Part shown: positions 1 through 8,252 of the stretch, piece after piece
Layout: every line of letters begins with the position of its first letter
Numbering within the stretch: the first letter of the stretch is position 1
Origin: an uncultured Muribaculaceae bacterium
Lineage (GTDB): Bacteria; Bacteroidota; Bacteroidia; Bacteroidales; Muribaculaceae
DNA length: 64,000 nucleotides
Assembly (NCBI GenBank): GCA_910577585.1
Contig: CAJTNN010000012.1
Location: 6,771-70,770 of the forward strand
Reading direction: 5' to 3'
The notes under the pieces: model-generated
Told to the model about the DNA's origin: nothing
Databases searched by the model: none
Seen by the model: only the letters and a program-made list of their open reading frames with translations
Program-made: the position numbers and the translations under genes

Positions 1-48
1 GCCAACCTCTGCAGCGGCATGATGGCTCACATCAACAAGCTCGGCTAA
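1..48 (+). CDS. rpsT: 30S ribosomal protein S20, C-terminal end (partial)
   Basis: Only the last 15 codons and a TAA stop are in the window. The encoded tail, ANLCSGMMAHINKLG, fits the C-terminus of Bacteroidales S20, which typically ends in a helix reading NL-S-L-x-x-INKL. S20 is a primary binder of 16S rRNA in the small subunit. A tRNA-Glu gene follows about 200 bases downstream on the same strand, an arrangement I recall from other Bacteroidales. The identification rests on a very short match, so another small helical protein cannot be excluded. Confidence 0.65.
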   Translation, partial: ANLCSGMMAHINKLG

Positions 49-250
49 TCAGCCGCACGCTTGATTGATCGGCATCGAGCCAAGCCCACTGCCTGCTCGC
101 CTCTGAGGCGGCACAGTCTTTAAAATATTCAGACGCGAAGCGCCACACCACGCAGCTACCCCCACCCGCACTCCTTCCGCCTCAGGCGCACAGGAGATGT
201 GAAGAGGAATGCGCAATGAGATTGTGTGTGCGACGGTCTGGACTCAGGTC

Positions 251-322
251 GGCCCATTCGTCTATCGGTTAGGACGAGAGATTTTCATTCTCTAAAGAGC
301 AGTTCGACTCTGCTATGGGCTA
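251..322 (+). tRNA. tRNA-Glu (anticodon TTC)
   Basis: The sequence folds as a cloverleaf. The 7-bp acceptor stem is GGCCCAT with ATGGGCT (first pair G-U), the D stem is GTC/GAC, the anticodon stem AGAGA/TCTCT closes a TTTTCAT loop giving anticodon TTC, and the T arm is AGCAG-TTCGACT-CTGCT. The discriminator is A322. The 3' CCA is not encoded (CTT follows), so it must be added by tRNA nucleotidyltransferase. A strong terminator lies 25 bases downstream. Probably co-transcribed with rpsT. Confidence 0.95.
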
Positions 323-347
323 CTTCCCCAAATCCATCCTATCCCCC

Positions 348-393
348 GGGACCGGGACTCTGCTTTTGCAGATTCCCGGTCCCACTCTTTTTG
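348..393 (+). terminator. Rho-independent terminator after tRNA-Glu
   Basis: A 10-bp perfect stem (348-357 GGGACCGGGA with 374-383 TCCCGGTCCC), extended by a CTGC/GCAG inner helix, is followed by ACTCTTTTT. It closes the rpsT/tRNA-Glu transcript. Confidence 0.85.
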
Positions 394-474
394 AACCATC
401 AGCCTCCGACTTACAACAGAGAGCAGCACAAAGCGTAATCCTCCGGGTTGTATAGTAGAGGGAATAATAAGATT

Positions 475-933
475 ATGAAGAATATTCTACTGATAATACT
501 TGCATCCGTCAGCATTCTTGTGCTGCGTGGGCAATCTCAGCAATCTGCCACTGTCGGGAAAGAGAAACTGGTCGATATCGCAGCAGATGTCTCGCTGACT
601 TTCCATCCGGAGTATCACATCAATAAGGACTCTGTGGAGATTCAGGGCCCCTTCGTGTTTGATGTCGAGGAGTTCTACGGCGCCCACGAAGATAATCCTG
701 AAATCCTCAGTTGCGAAGGAAGAATATATTACATCGTCAATTTCCTTGATAGTAATCCAACCATGAAGGAGGATTACCCTTATATGTCGAACGTGTATGT
801 ATGGGGGGATACGGCAGAGCCGGCAATGGTATTCTATCCTCTTACAGGAGGCTATGGCCGAAATTTCCATTTTGTGACATTTGAAGAACAGAAAAAGGAG
901 CTTCAGGAGAAAAAACGCTCTTGTCCAAAGTAA
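475..933 (+). CDS. Hypothetical exported protein (152 aa)
   Basis: The reading frame opens at a TTG (448), but the ATG at 475 gives a proper N-terminus: MKN followed by a hydrophobic stretch to about residue 20, then a Q/S-rich stretch, i.e. a likely signal peptide. The mature part of about 130 residues is acidic with many aromatic residues and ends in a basic KKELQEKKRSCPK tail. I recognise no domain. It stands alone between the tRNA-Glu terminator and a large palindromic terminator shared with the convergent nfnB gene. Its function is unknown. Confidence 0.7.
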   Translation: MKNILLIILASVSILVLRGQSQQSATVGKEKLVDIAADVSLTFHPEYHINKDSVEIQGPFVFDVEEFYGAHEDNPEILSCEGRIYYIVNFLDSNPTMKEDYPYMSNVYVWGDTAEPAMVFYPLTGGYGRNFHFVTFEEQKKELQEKKRSCPK

Positions 934-976
934 GATTAGCCAGGGAGATTAGCCGTTAGGTGTAAGCATAAGCTAA

Positions 977-1018
977 CGGGGAGGTGGTGCAAGTCTCGAG
1001 ACTTGTGCCACCTCCCCG
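977..1018. terminator. Bidirectional terminator, near-perfect palindrome
   Basis: CGGGGAGGTGG (977-987) pairs with CCACCTCCCCG (1008-1018), and the 20 bases between also pair apart from two G-U pairs. The result is a stem of about 20 bp with almost no loop. It lies exactly between the convergent small exported gene and nfnB, so it can stop both. Confidence 0.75.
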
Positions 1019-1052
1019 TGCTATGTTTCCGGGTTAAACCGTGGGGTTCGGG

Positions 1053-2441
1053 TTATTCCGAGAGGTATTCGTGGATGGCGTGGGCAGCCTTGCGGCCGGC
1101 TCCCATGGCGAGAATCACGGTGGCGGCGCCGGTGACGGCATCACCGCCGGCAAATACACCGCGGCGCGTGGTGCGCCCCTCCTCATCGGCCACAATGCAG
1201 CCGCGACGATTCGTGTCGAGTCCGTCGGTGGTGCTCTTTATCAGCGGATTCGGGCTCGTGCCGAGGGCCATGATCACCACATCGCAGGGAATCTCGAAAT
1301 TGCTGCCCTCCTTCACTACCGGCGAGCGGCGTCCCGACTCATCCGGCTCACCGAGCTCCATCTGCACGCACTCCACGCCGCGCACCCAGCCATTCTCATC
1401 GCCGAGCACACGCACCGGATTGGTCAGCATCCGGAAGTCGATACCCTCCTGCTTGGCATGATGCACCTCCTCGACGCGCGCCGGAAGCTCAGCCTCCGAA
1501 CGACGGTAGACAATCACGGCATCGGCGCCCAGACGCTTTGCGGTGCGCACGGCATCCATAGCCACATTGCCGCCACCTACGATGACGGCGCGCTTGCCGG
1601 TGTAGATGGGGGTGTCGGCATGTTCGTCGTAGGCATGCATCAGATTGGCACGCGTCAGGAATTCATTGGCGGAGAATACACCGTTAAGGTTCTCACCCTC
1701 AATGCCCATGAAGCGGGGCAGACCCGCGCCTGAGCCGATAAACACCGCATCGAAGCCCTCACGGTCGAGAAGGTCGTCGACGGTCATGGTGCGTCCAACC
1801 ACCACATCAGTCTCAATCTCGACACCGAGACTCTTGACAGCCTCAACCTCGCGAGCCACGATGCGCTCCTTCGGCAGGCGGAATTCGGGTATGCCATACA
1901 CCAGCACGCCACCCACCTTATGCAGAGCCTCGAAAATCTTGACCTCATAGCCGAGGCGGGCAAGGTCGGAGGCGCAGGCCAGTCCGGCCGGACCGGAGCC
2001 CACGATAGCCACACGCTTGCCATTGCGCGGCGGCAGCTCCTGGCGGCGCGACGCCGCATTGGCGATAGCCCAGTCGCCCACATAGCGCTCGAGCTTGCCA
2101 ATAGCCACCGGCTCAAACTTCACACCCAGCACACATGCGCCCTCGCACTGCGACTCCTGCGGGCAGACACGTCCGCACACGGACGGCAGGCTGCTGTCGC
2201 GTGCAATCACATCGGCCGCACCCGCCACATCACCCTCGGCAAGACGCGCTATAAAGCCCGGGATATCCACATGCACCGGACACTGTCCCTGGCAGCGCGG
2301 CACCTTGCAGTTCAGACAACGCTCAGCCTCGCGACGCGCCTCTTCGGCATCATAGCCAAGGCATACCTCCTCGAAATTTGTGGCCCGAAGGGCCGGATCC
2401 TGTTCGCGCACCGGTGTGCGCGGAGTTCCTATCTTTGCCAT
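1053..2441 (-). CDS. nfnB: NfnB: large subunit of NADH-dependent reduced ferredoxin:NADP+ oxidoreductase
   Basis: This is a 462-residue GltD/GltA-like flavoprotein. Cys-rich motifs at about residues 42-54 (CLNCKVPRCQGQC) and 89-103 (CGRVCPQESQCEGAC) hold two [4Fe-4S] clusters. An FAD dinucleotide fold follows at about 148 (GSGPAG), and a second, NADP(H)-binding fold near 290 (GGGNVA). It lies 13 bases downstream of nfnA in the same operon. Together they would form the flavin-based electron-bifurcating NfnAB complex, which couples NADH and reduced ferredoxin to NADPH. Databases often label such genes glutamate synthase small subunit, but no large GltS subunit is nearby and the partner is NfnA-like. 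The ferredoxin-reducing operon at 20.9 kb is a plausible electron source. Confidence 0.85.
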   Translation of the reverse strand: MAKIGTPRTPVREQDPALRATNFEEVCLGYDAEEARREAERCLNCKVPRCQGQCPVHVDIPGFIARLAEGDVAGAADVIARDSSLPSVCGRVCPQESQCEGACVLGVKFEPVAIGKLERYVGDWAIANAASRRQELPPRNGKRVAIVGSGPAGLACASDLARLGYEVKIFEALHKVGGVLVYGIPEFRLPKERIVAREVEAVKSLGVEIETDVVVGRTMTVDDLLDREGFDAVFIGSGAGLPRFMGIEGENLNGVFSANEFLTRANLMHAYDEHADTPIYTGKRAVIVGGGNVAMDAVRTAKRLGADAVIVYRRSEAELPARVEEVHHAKQEGIDFRMLTNPVRVLGDENGWVRGVECVQMELGEPDESGRRSPVVKEGSNFEIPCDVVIMALGTSPNPLIKSTTDGLDTNRRGCIVADEEGRTTRRGVFAGGDAVTGAATVILAMGAGRKAAHAIHEYLSE

Positions 2442-2454
2442 CTAATCTCTTCTC

Positions 2455-3321
2455 TTATTTTACATTGTTGACCCCACATTCACACTTATGGTCGGCAGGA
2501 TGCGTCTTGGGGTGATTGCGATACATGTTCTGACGCCGCATAGCCTCATCGAAGTCCACCTTATGGCCATCAAACTCCGGGCCCTCGACGCAGGTGAAGC
2601 GTGTCTGGCCATCCACCGTCACACGGCAGGCCCCGCACATGCCCGTGCCATCCACCATCAGCGCGTTGAGCGACACCATCGTCGGGATGTCGTACTCGCG
2701 CGTGGTCAGCGCCGCAAACTTCATCATTATCATAGGGCCGATAATCACGCAATGGTCATAACGATGACCCTGATTGTCGATAAGATCCTTGATAAGCCCC
2801 GTCACCAGGCCATGATAGCCGGCCGAGCCATCATCGGTGGCCAGATACACGTCGGCCACCTGCTGCATCTCATCGACATAGGTAAAGAGATCCTTCGTGC
2901 GGGCGCCGATTATCACATCCGCCCTCACGCCATGCTCATGGAGCCACTTGGCCTGCGGATAGACCGGCGCAGTGCCCACGCCACCGGCCACAAACAGGAT
3001 ACGCATGCCGCGCAACTGATCTTCAGGAATATCCAGAAGGTCGGACGGACGCCCCAGCGGTCCGGCGAAATCCAGAAAAACATCGCCCGGATTGAGCGCA
3101 TTGATTTTAGCCGACGAGTTTCCGACGGTCTGGGTCACAATCGTCACCGTGCCCGCCTCGCGGTCATAGTCGCATATCGTCAGAGGGATACGCTCACCCT
3201 CCTCATCGACACGCAGGATGATGAACTGACCCGGCTGAGCCGAGGCCGCCACCCGCGGAGCATGCACCTTCATCTCCGTGATGTTAGGCGAAAGAAAGCG
3301 TTTGCTTACTACTTCAAACAT
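2455..3321 (-). CDS. nfnA: NfnA: small FAD/[2Fe-2S] subunit of NADH-dependent ferredoxin:NADP+ oxidoreductase
   Basis: This is a 288-residue ferredoxin-NADP reductase-fold protein, often annotated as a sulfide/dihydroorotate dehydrogenase-like FAD/NAD-binding subunit. The N-terminal half is the FAD domain, with RIPLTICDYD near residue 46-55. The middle holds the NAD domain (FVAGGVGTAPVY). Near the C-terminus Asp224, Cys229, Cys232 and Cys244 have the spacing expected for the unusual Asp/three-Cys [2Fe-2S] ligand set of NfnA, followed by EGPEFDGHKVDFDE. It is the first gene of the nfnA-nfnB operon. A candidate -7 box lies about 150 bases upstream. PyrK-like alternatives are less likely because no pyrD is present. 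Confidence 0.85.
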   Translation of the reverse strand: MFEVVSKRFLSPNITEMKVHAPRVAASAQPGQFIILRVDEEGERIPLTICDYDREAGTVTIVTQTVGNSSAKINALNPGDVFLDFAGPLGRPSDLLDIPEDQLRGMRILFVAGGVGTAPVYPQAKWLHEHGVRADVIIGARTKDLFTYVDEMQQVADVYLATDDGSAGYHGLVTGLIKDLIDNQGHRYDHCVIIGPMIMMKFAALTTREYDIPTMVSLNALMVDGTGMCGACRVTVDGQTRFTCVEGPEFDGHKVDFDEAMRRQNMYRNHPKTHPADHKCECGVNNVK

Positions 3322-3471
3322 GGTATTAAATTCACTTTATATGGGTTTTCTTCTTCGGGAGCATGCCGGCCATTCTTCAGCGCGATTCCGGGCCATATCT
3401 CCGGTTTTGCAGCAGACTGCAACCACTCTTAAGATATACGAAACCACTCAATAAATAGCCTGCAACTTAAC

Positions 3472-3479
3472 CAAAGTTA
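3472..3479 (-). promoter_or_regulatory. Candidate -7 box for nfnAB
   Basis: On the minus strand this reads TAACTTTG, an exact TAnnTTTG Bacteroidales -7 element, giving a 5' leader of roughly 145 bases before the nfnA start. No clear -33 TTTG at the usual 19-20 bp spacing was seen. Confidence 0.45.
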
Positions 3480-3524
3480 AGTTCAGACACACTCTTAATG
3501 CTGAAATTTTCCTCAAAAATACGA

Positions 3525-3532
3525 TATATTTG
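3525..3532 (+). promoter_or_regulatory. -7 box upstream of yqeY-serS
   Basis: TATATTTG matches TAnnTTTG exactly. The leader to the yqeY ATG is about 145 bases. The rest of the 3322-3681 gap shows no gene: it is the divergent control region of nfnAB and yqeY. Confidence 0.6.
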
Positions 3533-3681
3533 TGTTACTCACAAATTTAAATTATTTTTGCATTCTGATTCACACGCACGCGCATAGCCCCCGAAGCGGG
3601 CGCGCCACGCGCATGAAGGCACTCAACATACTGAATGCCATACAGATAACATACGACTTAAGAAAAATAACAATATTTCAA

Positions 3682-4143
3682 ATGGCAACAAATCTTTTTG
3701 AGCAGGTGAGCGAGGATATCCGCAAGGCCATGCTGGCCCGCGAGAAAGTGCGTCTTGAGGCACTGCGCGGCATAAAAAAGGAATTTATCGAGGCCAAGAC
3801 CGCCAAGGGGGCCAATGGCGAGCTCTCTGACGACACGGCGATGAAGATTCTGGTGAAAATGGTGAAGCAGCGCAAGGAGAGCGCCGAAATCTACGCCAGC
3901 AACAATCGCCAGGAACTCGCCGACAATGAGCTGGCCGAGGCTGCCGTCATAGAGCAGTATCTCCCCAAGCAGCTCTCTGCCGAGGAGCTTGATGCCGAGC
4001 TGCGCGCCATCATCGCCGAGGTCGGCGCCACTTCACCGGCCCAGATGGGTAAGGTGATGGGTGTGGCCTCGAAGCGTCTGGCCGGCCGCGCCGAGGGTAA
4101 AGCCATCAACACCGCCGTGCGCGAAATTCTCAACAATCTCTAA
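3682..4143 (+). CDS. GatB/YqeY domain-containing protein
   Basis: This is a 153-residue protein of the YqeY family, related to the tail domain of GatB (the tRNA-dependent amidotransferase subunit). The frame is open further upstream, but ATG 3682 gives the family N-terminus, MATNLFEQVSEDIRKAMLA. The characteristic R-LR-IKKEFIEAK and K-VKQRKESAEIY helices follow, then a C-terminal helical part with QYLPKQLS and the A-MGKVMG motif near residue 120. It sits 21 bases before serS, so the two are probably co-transcribed. The link with tRNA charging is suggestive only; the cellular role of stand-alone YqeY is not settled. Confidence 0.9.
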   Translation: MATNLFEQVSEDIRKAMLAREKVRLEALRGIKKEFIEAKTAKGANGELSDDTAMKILVKMVKQRKESAEIYASNNRQELADNELAEAAVIEQYLPKQLSAEELDAELRAIIAEVGATSPAQMGKVMGVASKRLAGRAEGKAINTAVREILNNL

Positions 4144-4164
4144 CCCTCAAAAGAACGCATCGCA

Positions 4165-5436
4165 ATGCTTACGCTACAAGTCATAAAAGAGAATCCCGAA
4201 TTTGTGATCGAGCGTCTGGCCGTGAAGGGCTTCGACGCGCGTCCGGTGATAGCTGAAATCCTGGAGATCGACGCCGAGCGCCGCCGCCTGCAGGCCAAGT
4301 GCGACTCTGACGCCAACTCACTCAAGCAGCTCGCAGCCTCAATTGCCAGCCACATGAAGGCCGGCGAGAAGGAGGAGGCCGAGAAGGCCAAGGCCGAGGT
4401 GGCCGCCATCAAGGGGGCCACAAAGGGGCTCCAGGACCGTCTGGCCGAATGCCAGCAGAAGCAGACCGACCTGCTGCTGACTGTGCCCAACATGCCCTGC
4501 GACGCAGTGCCCCACGGCCTCACCGCCGAAGACAACGTGGTCGAGAAGACCGGCGGCCCGATGCCCGACCTGCCCGAAGATGCACTTCCCCACTGGGAAC
4601 TGGCCAAAAAATACAACCTCATCGACTTCGAGATGGGTGTGAAGGTGACAGGCGCCGGATTCCCCTTCTATATCGGCAAGGGTGCACGCCTGCAGCGCGC
4701 GCTGATTCAGTTCTTCCTCGACTCTGCCGGTGAGGCGGGCTATCTTGAGGTGGAGCCGCCCTATGTAGTAAACCAGGCTTCGGGCTACGGCACAGGCCAG
4801 CTGCCCGACAAGGAGGGACAGATGTACCACGTCACTGTCGACGACCTCTACCTGATTCCCACAGCCGAGGTGCCGGTGACCAACATGTACCGCGATGTCA
4901 TCATCCCCGAGGCCGAGCTCCCCAAGCGCAACTGCGCCTACTCACCCTGCTGGCGCCGCGAGGCCGGAAGCTACGGCAAGGATGTGCGCGGTCTGAACCG
5001 CCTGCATCAGTTTGACAAGGTCGAGATCGTGCGCATCGAGAAACCCGAAAACTCATATGCAGCCCTCGAAGAGATGAAAGACCACGTGCAGAGCCTGCTC
5101 GAGCGCCTCGGACTCCCCTGGCACATCCTGCGCCTCTGCGGCGGCGACATGTCATTCACGTCAGCCATCACCTTCGACTTCGAGGTGTGGAGCGCAGCCC
5201 AGAAGAGATGGCTCGAAGTGTCGTCGGTGTCAAACTTCGAGACCTACCAGGCCAACCGCCTCAAATGCCGCTACCGCGACTCACAGAAGAAGATTCACCT
5301 CTGCCACACCCTCAACGGTTCGGCTCTGGCTCTGCCCCGCATCATGGCCGCACTGCTCGAGAACAACCAGACTCCCGAGGGCATCATCGTGCCTAAATGC
5401 CTGCGCAAATACACAGGCTTCGACATCATCAGCTGA
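4165..5436 (+). CDS. serS: Seryl-tRNA synthetase
   Basis: This is a 423-residue class II aminoacyl-tRNA synthetase that charges tRNA-Ser. The N-terminal 110 residues form the long antiparallel coiled-coil tRNA-binding arm (alternating K/E/A-rich helices). The catalytic core follows: motif 1 around PPYVVNQ, the TAEVP serine-binding strand, motif 2 around SPCWRREAGSYGKDVRGLNR, and motif 3 near the C-terminus (LNGSALALPRIMAALLENNQ), followed by PE-I-VP. Length matches the family. A matching tRNA-Ser (GCT) lies far downstream at 52.7 kb. Confidence 0.98.
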   Translation: MLTLQVIKENPEFVIERLAVKGFDARPVIAEILEIDAERRRLQAKCDSDANSLKQLAASIASHMKAGEKEEAEKAKAEVAAIKGATKGLQDRLAECQQKQTDLLLTVPNMPCDAVPHGLTAEDNVVEKTGGPMPDLPEDALPHWELAKKYNLIDFEMGVKVTGAGFPFYIGKGARLQRALIQFFLDSAGEAGYLEVEPPYVVNQASGYGTGQLPDKEGQMYHVTVDDLYLIPTAEVPVTNMYRDVIIPEAELPKRNCAYSPCWRREAGSYGKDVRGLNRLHQFDKVEIVRIEKPENSYAALEEMKDHVQSLLERLGLPWHILRLCGGDMSFTSAITFDFEVWSAAQKRWLEVSSVSNFETYQANRLKCRYRDSQKKIHLCHTLNGSALALPRIMAALLENNQTPEGIIVPKCLRKYTGFDIIS

Positions 5437-5559
5437 GCCGGCGCCCCCTTCCGGGGGCGGCCGCAGCCGCAGCCGATGCCGCAAGCGCCGCCGGCGTGAC
5501 GATACCGGGCCGATACCAGGCATAATCAATCAGCCATCAACCTAAAAACATAAACACCT

Positions 5560-6339
5560 ATGAGCGACAACAACTACCCCGGCTACCTCAGCAAAGAGGA
5601 GAAGAAAATACCCATCGACGACCCCTCCGGAAAGTGGTCCGACCTGACGCTGCTCCCCGAATGGGAGGAGGAGTTCTTTGACGTCTACACAGTCAGAAAA
5701 CATGGCAAGTGGGTGATGCTCAAAGCGCTGAAGAAGGAGTTGGCTGACCAGCCAAAATATCGCGAGATGCTCGAAAAGGAATTCGACACCCGATATAATC
5801 TGGCTCATCCGAATATCGTGATGGTCAATGACTTCGAAGAGATTCCAGGCATCGGCAAGGCTATCATCACCGATGATGTCTACGGCTACTCGCTGCGCCG
5901 CCTCATCGACGAGAAGCGCCTCACGCCACGCATCGTGCAGCGCCTGCAGACGCAGCTGCTCGACGCCCTCGACTATATCCAGGAGAACCACATCGTGCAT
6001 CACCCCATCACGCCAGACTCAATCATATTCACCGAATATAATGAGAATCTGAAGCTCATCAACGTCGGCTACGACCAGACCTCATCGCTGTCGGCGCAAG
6101 ACACCGCCGCCGACATCGAGAGCTATGGCCGCGTGCTGGGCGAGGTGCTCGACAATCTCCCCGAATCGCTGCCGAGACTGCGGCGCATCGCCAACCGCGC
6201 TGTCGACAAGGCTCATCCCTACCGCACGGTGATGGACCTGCAGCTCGACATGCAACGCCGTTCATCGGCCACTGTCTACATCATACTGGCAGCCATCATC
6301 GCAGTGGTGCTGCTGCTCGTATGGCTACTTATCGACTAA
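5560..6339 (+). CDS. Membrane-anchored pseudokinase (protein kinase fold)
   Basis: This 259-residue protein has a protein-kinase-like body and one C-terminal membrane helix at about residues 236-257. The ATP-site lysine (K55 in MLKAL) and a likely C-helix glutamate (E72 or E74) are present, and the APE-lobe Asp in DIESYG (D185) is recognisable. The catalytic loop HRDLKPxN reads HHPITPDSI at 147-155, replacing the catalytic Asp by Pro, the Lys by Thr and the Asn by Ser. The DFG triad reads NVG at 168-170. It should therefore bind nucleotide weakly or not at all and cannot phosphotransfer by the usual mechanism. The kinase part faces the cytoplasm. It lies 15 bases before the GNAT gene and may lead that operon. 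Partners are unknown. Confidence 0.75.
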   Translation: MSDNNYPGYLSKEEKKIPIDDPSGKWSDLTLLPEWEEEFFDVYTVRKHGKWVMLKALKKELADQPKYREMLEKEFDTRYNLAHPNIVMVNDFEEIPGIGKAIITDDVYGYSLRRLIDEKRLTPRIVQRLQTQLLDALDYIQENHIVHHPITPDSIIFTEYNENLKLINVGYDQTSSLSAQDTAADIESYGRVLGEVLDNLPESLPRLRRIANRAVDKAHPYRTVMDLQLDMQRRSSATVYIILAAIIAVVLLLVWLLID

Positions 6340-6354
6340 GACCCATTTTTTCAG

Positions 6355-7485
6355 ATGGTAGAAATAAAGAAAGTATCACCCACACGCAAGGAACTCAAGA
6401 AATTCACAGAGTTCCATATCAATTTCTATAAAGGGAACCCCTACTTCGTGCCCCCGTTGCTGATCGACGAAGTCGACACCCTCAGTCCTGACAAGAACCC
6501 GGCATTCGACTTCTGCGAGGCCGAGTATTTCATGGCCTGGAAGGATGGCAAACCTGTGGGACGCATTGCGGCCATCATCAACCATCAGGTCAATGAGGCT
6601 TCGGGTGAGAAAGCGGCCAGATTCGGATTCGTGGAGTTTACCGACGACAAAGAGGTGTCGGGGGCTCTGCTCAACACTGTCGAAGACTGGGCCCGCGCCA
6701 AAGGGATGGAGAAGCTCATCGGCCCTCTGTCATTCACCGACCTCGACAAAGAGGGGTGTCTGATCGAGGGATTCGACCAGCTCTCGACCATGGCCACCAT
6801 CTACAACTATCCCTACTACCAGGAGCACTTCGAGCATCACGGCTACACCAAGGAGTCTGACTGGGTGGAATTCCTCATCGAGGTGCCCGACAAGGTGCCC
6901 GAGAAGCATCTGCGCATTGCCGAAATCGTAAAGAAGAAATTCGGCCTCAAGGTGGTGAAATACACCTCGCGCAAGAAAATCAAGAAGGAGTATGGCAAGG
7001 CCCTCTTCCATCTCATCAACGAAGCCTACAAGGACCTCTATCAATTCTCGCGTCTCACCGACCGCCAGATTGACAAATATATCGACGAATATCTCGGTCT
7101 GCTCGACCTCGACCTCGTGACCCTCATCACCGATACCGACGACCAGATTGTGGGCGTTGGCATATCGATGCCCTCGATGAGCCGCGGGCTGCAGAAATCA
7201 CACGGCAAATTCCTGCCGATGGGGTGGTGGCACCTGCTCAAGGGGCTCAAGGGGAAGAACGACCGTGTCGACCTGCTGCTCGTGGCCGTGCGCCCCGACT
7301 ATCAGTCCAAGGGGGTCAACGCCCTGCTCTTTGTAGACCTCATACCCCAATACATCCGCAAAGGCTTCAAATATGCCGAGTCGAATCCGGAGATGGAGAC
7401 CAACGACAAGGTGCAGAACCAATGGGAAGCCTTCAATCCGCGCCAGCACAAGCGCCGGCGCTCATTCGTAAAGCAACTTAAATGA
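6355..7485 (+). CDS. GNAT-superfamily N-acetyltransferase-like protein (376 aa)
   Basis: This is a large GNAT-fold protein of a type common in Bacteroidales, about twice the size of a minimal acetyltransferase. The N-terminal part carries PYFVPPLLIDE and a GRIAAI strand. The C-terminal part has the acetyl-CoA-loop-like DLLLVAVRPDYQSKGVNALL (near residue 300-320), in which QSKGV corresponds to the Q/RxxGxG/A pyrophosphate-binding loop. The substrate is unknown. Its TGA overlaps the ubiE ATG (ATGA), so translation is probably coupled. Confidence 0.8.
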   Translation: MVEIKKVSPTRKELKKFTEFHINFYKGNPYFVPPLLIDEVDTLSPDKNPAFDFCEAEYFMAWKDGKPVGRIAAIINHQVNEASGEKAARFGFVEFTDDKEVSGALLNTVEDWARAKGMEKLIGPLSFTDLDKEGCLIEGFDQLSTMATIYNYPYYQEHFEHHGYTKESDWVEFLIEVPDKVPEKHLRIAEIVKKKFGLKVVKYTSRKKIKKEYGKALFHLINEAYKDLYQFSRLTDRQIDKYIDEYLGLLDLDLVTLITDTDDQIVGVGISMPSMSRGLQKSHGKFLPMGWWHLLKGLKGKNDRVDLLLVAVRPDYQSKGVNALLFVDLIPQYIRKGFKYAESNPEMETNDKVQNQWEAFNPRQHKRRRSFVKQLK

Positions 7486-8252
7486 AGCAGAATCCAGAGC
7501 ACGCCGCCCCAAACGGCGCGGAGAGAGTGATGCCTTACGGCGGCCACAGCGCCAAGGGGCAGGAGGTGGAGTCGATGTTTGACTCTATCGCCCCGGCCTA
7601 CGACATCATGAACTCATGCATGAGCCTGGGGATGCACACCCACTGGCGCAACCTCGCCCTGCGCATGGCCGTCAGACGCCTCGGCCATGAACCGCAGAGG
7701 ATTCTCGATGTGGCCACCGGCACCGGCGACCTCGTCTTCGCCATGCGGCGCCGCCATCCGCAGGCCTCCATACTGGGGATTGACCTCAGCGATGGGATGC
7801 TCGCCATAGCCGAGAAGAAACTCGCCGAGTTTCCCGACGAAAAGCATATCAGCTTCCGCAAGGCCGACTGCCTCAGTCTCCCCCTGGCGGATGGTGAGTT
7901 CGATATGGTCACCGTGGCCTACGGCGTGCGCAACTTCGAAAACATGCTGCAGGGATATGCCGAGATGCTGAGGGTGCTCAAGCCCGGAGGGGTGCTCTGT
8001 GTGGTAGAACTATCGCAGCCCACCGCCGCCATACCGCTGCTATTCTACAAAGGATACACCCGCGGCCTCATCCCTCTGGCCGGACGCCTCATGAGCGGCG
8101 ACAAGCGCGCATACTCCTATCTGCACGAAAGCATCGAGGCCGCACCACAGCGCACCGACATGACCGACATAATGGCCCGGGCCGGATTCAGAGACTGCGT
8201 CTGGAAGTCAGTCTTCCCCGGCGCCGTATGCATTTATCTCGCTACAAAATGA
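7482..8252 (+). CDS. ubiE: Demethylmenaquinone methyltransferase
   Basis: This 256-residue class I SAM methyltransferase catalyses the last step of menaquinone synthesis (demethylmenaquinone to menaquinone). SAM-binding motif I is DVATGTGDLVFAM (about residues 73-85), followed by GIDLSDGML and by the family signature VAYGVRNFENM, which distinguishes UbiE/MenG from other methyltransferases. The N-terminal SMFDSIAPAYD segment is also typical. Both flanking genes overlap it by ATGA, giving a three-gene operon. Menaquinone is the respiratory quinone of Bacteroidales. Confidence 0.95.
   Translation: MKQNPEHAAPNGAERVMPYGGHSAKGQEVESMFDSIAPAYDIMNSCMSLGMHTHWRNLALRMAVRRLGHEPQRILDVATGTGDLVFAMRRRHPQASILGIDLSDGMLAIAEKKLAEFPDEKHISFRKADCLSLPLADGEFDMVTVAYGVRNFENMLQGYAEMLRVLKPGGVLCVVELSQPTAAIPLLFYKGYTRGLIPLAGRLMSGDKRAYSYLHESIEAAPQRTDMTDIMARAGFRDCVWKSVFPGAVCIYLATK

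Noticed and set aside
226..438. 70-codon frame over the tRNA-Glu and its terminator
   Set aside because: It runs through a clear tRNA cloverleaf and terminator and has no protein-like composition.
1003..2471. Long plus-strand frames opposite nfnB
   Set aside because: Antisense shadows of a GC-rich gene with clear cofactor motifs on the minus strand.
5443..5458. GCCCCC-TTCC-GGGGGC hairpin after serS as terminator
   Set aside because: Only 6 bp and no T-run; the region is simply very GC-rich, so I did not list it.
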